A stretch of 13,268 nt of DNA from Pseudomonadota bacterium. GTDB lineage: Bacteria > Pseudomonadota > Gammaproteobacteria > Enterobacterales > Enterobacteriaceae. The stretch lies in NCBI GenBank assembly GCA_023454395.1, contig JAEYFY010000002.1, positions 1 through 13,268 of the forward strand. The letters are read 5' to 3'. Position numbers and translations under genes: made by a program. How positions within the stretch are numbered: position 1 is the first letter of the stretch; the number at the start of each line of letters is the position of its first letter. Below, one piece after another: positions 13,091 to 13,268 of this stretch. Below the pieces are notes generated by a model. It did not search any database. It worked only from the letters and a program-made list of their open reading frames with translations, and had not been told where the DNA came from.

Positions 13091-13268
13091 AATTGCAGTT
13101 CTCCATAAATCTGTTTCCGATCATCGGTATGCTTTTGACTCGTACAGGAACGTTGCACTTCGTTGCGCATTAATGATCTTTTCAGTTTTTAATTAAAATA
13201 ATTTCTTACAGCAACAGATAAAGCATTCACATCAATCCTAGAATAGGTTAACTGCATTTAACAAGAAA
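13091..13268. promoter_or_regulatory. Probable putP-putA control region (partial)
   Basis: Non-coding DNA upstream of putP. It has GTTGCA, the E. coli PutA operator core, exactly at 13152-13157, and one-mismatch copies at 13162-13167 (GTTGCG), 13210-13215 (GTTGCT on minus) and 13092-13097 (ATTGCA). An inverted repeat GTTAA/TTAAC lies at 13247-13262. No start codon of a divergent gene is reached before the window ends. Confidence 0.5.

Overview
The window looks like chromosomal DNA from an AT-rich member of the Morganellaceae, most likely Proteus. The housekeeping proteins (SdaA, MntP, RlmA, PsiE, CycA, PutP) are close to their Escherichia coli counterparts. The intergenic DNA is very AT-rich, and an ERIC-type repeat of the enterobacterial kind is present. 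The genus is an inference from remembered family sequences; no search was run.

Layout. Positions 1-1361 hold sdaA (L-serine dehydratase); the A of its start codon lies just outside the window. After its terminator comes about 430 bp of extremely AT-rich non-coding DNA, ending in a near-perfect Fur box and a promoter. Next is a yybP-ykoY manganese riboswitch leader and mntP (manganese exporter). A bidirectional terminator separates mntP from the convergent rlmA (23S rRNA G745 methyltransferase). psiE (minus) is divergent from a universal-stress-protein gene (plus). A metallo-beta-lactamase-fold hydrolase and a second universal-stress-protein gene follow on the minus strand, then cycA (D-serine/D-alanine/glycine permease), also minus. 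A tRNA-Lys with anticodon CTT, with its own promoter and terminator, stands at 8411-8486.

The segment between the tRNA and putP (about 8541-11500) is the accessory-looking part. It holds a possible 37-codon gene remnant, a DUF6386-like protein of unknown function, an ERIC element, and two adjacent paralogues of exported, four-cysteine proteins resembling YnfC (UPF0257). No integrase, transposase or CRISPR array is present. The window ends with putP (sodium/proline symporter, minus) and the start of what is probably the putP-putA control region.

How the genes fit together. sdaA, cycA and putP serve uptake and breakdown of serine, D-amino acids, glycine and proline. mntP with its Fur box and riboswitch is a metal-homeostasis unit; its leader can be folded into explicit competing sequestor and anti-sequestor helices around the Shine-Dalgarno sequence. 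psiE and the two usp genes are stress-associated. I found no convincing large undescribed system. The most interesting items are the detailed mntP switch architecture, the tandem YnfC-like exported pair downstream of tRNA-Lys(CTT), and the unknown genes beside it.
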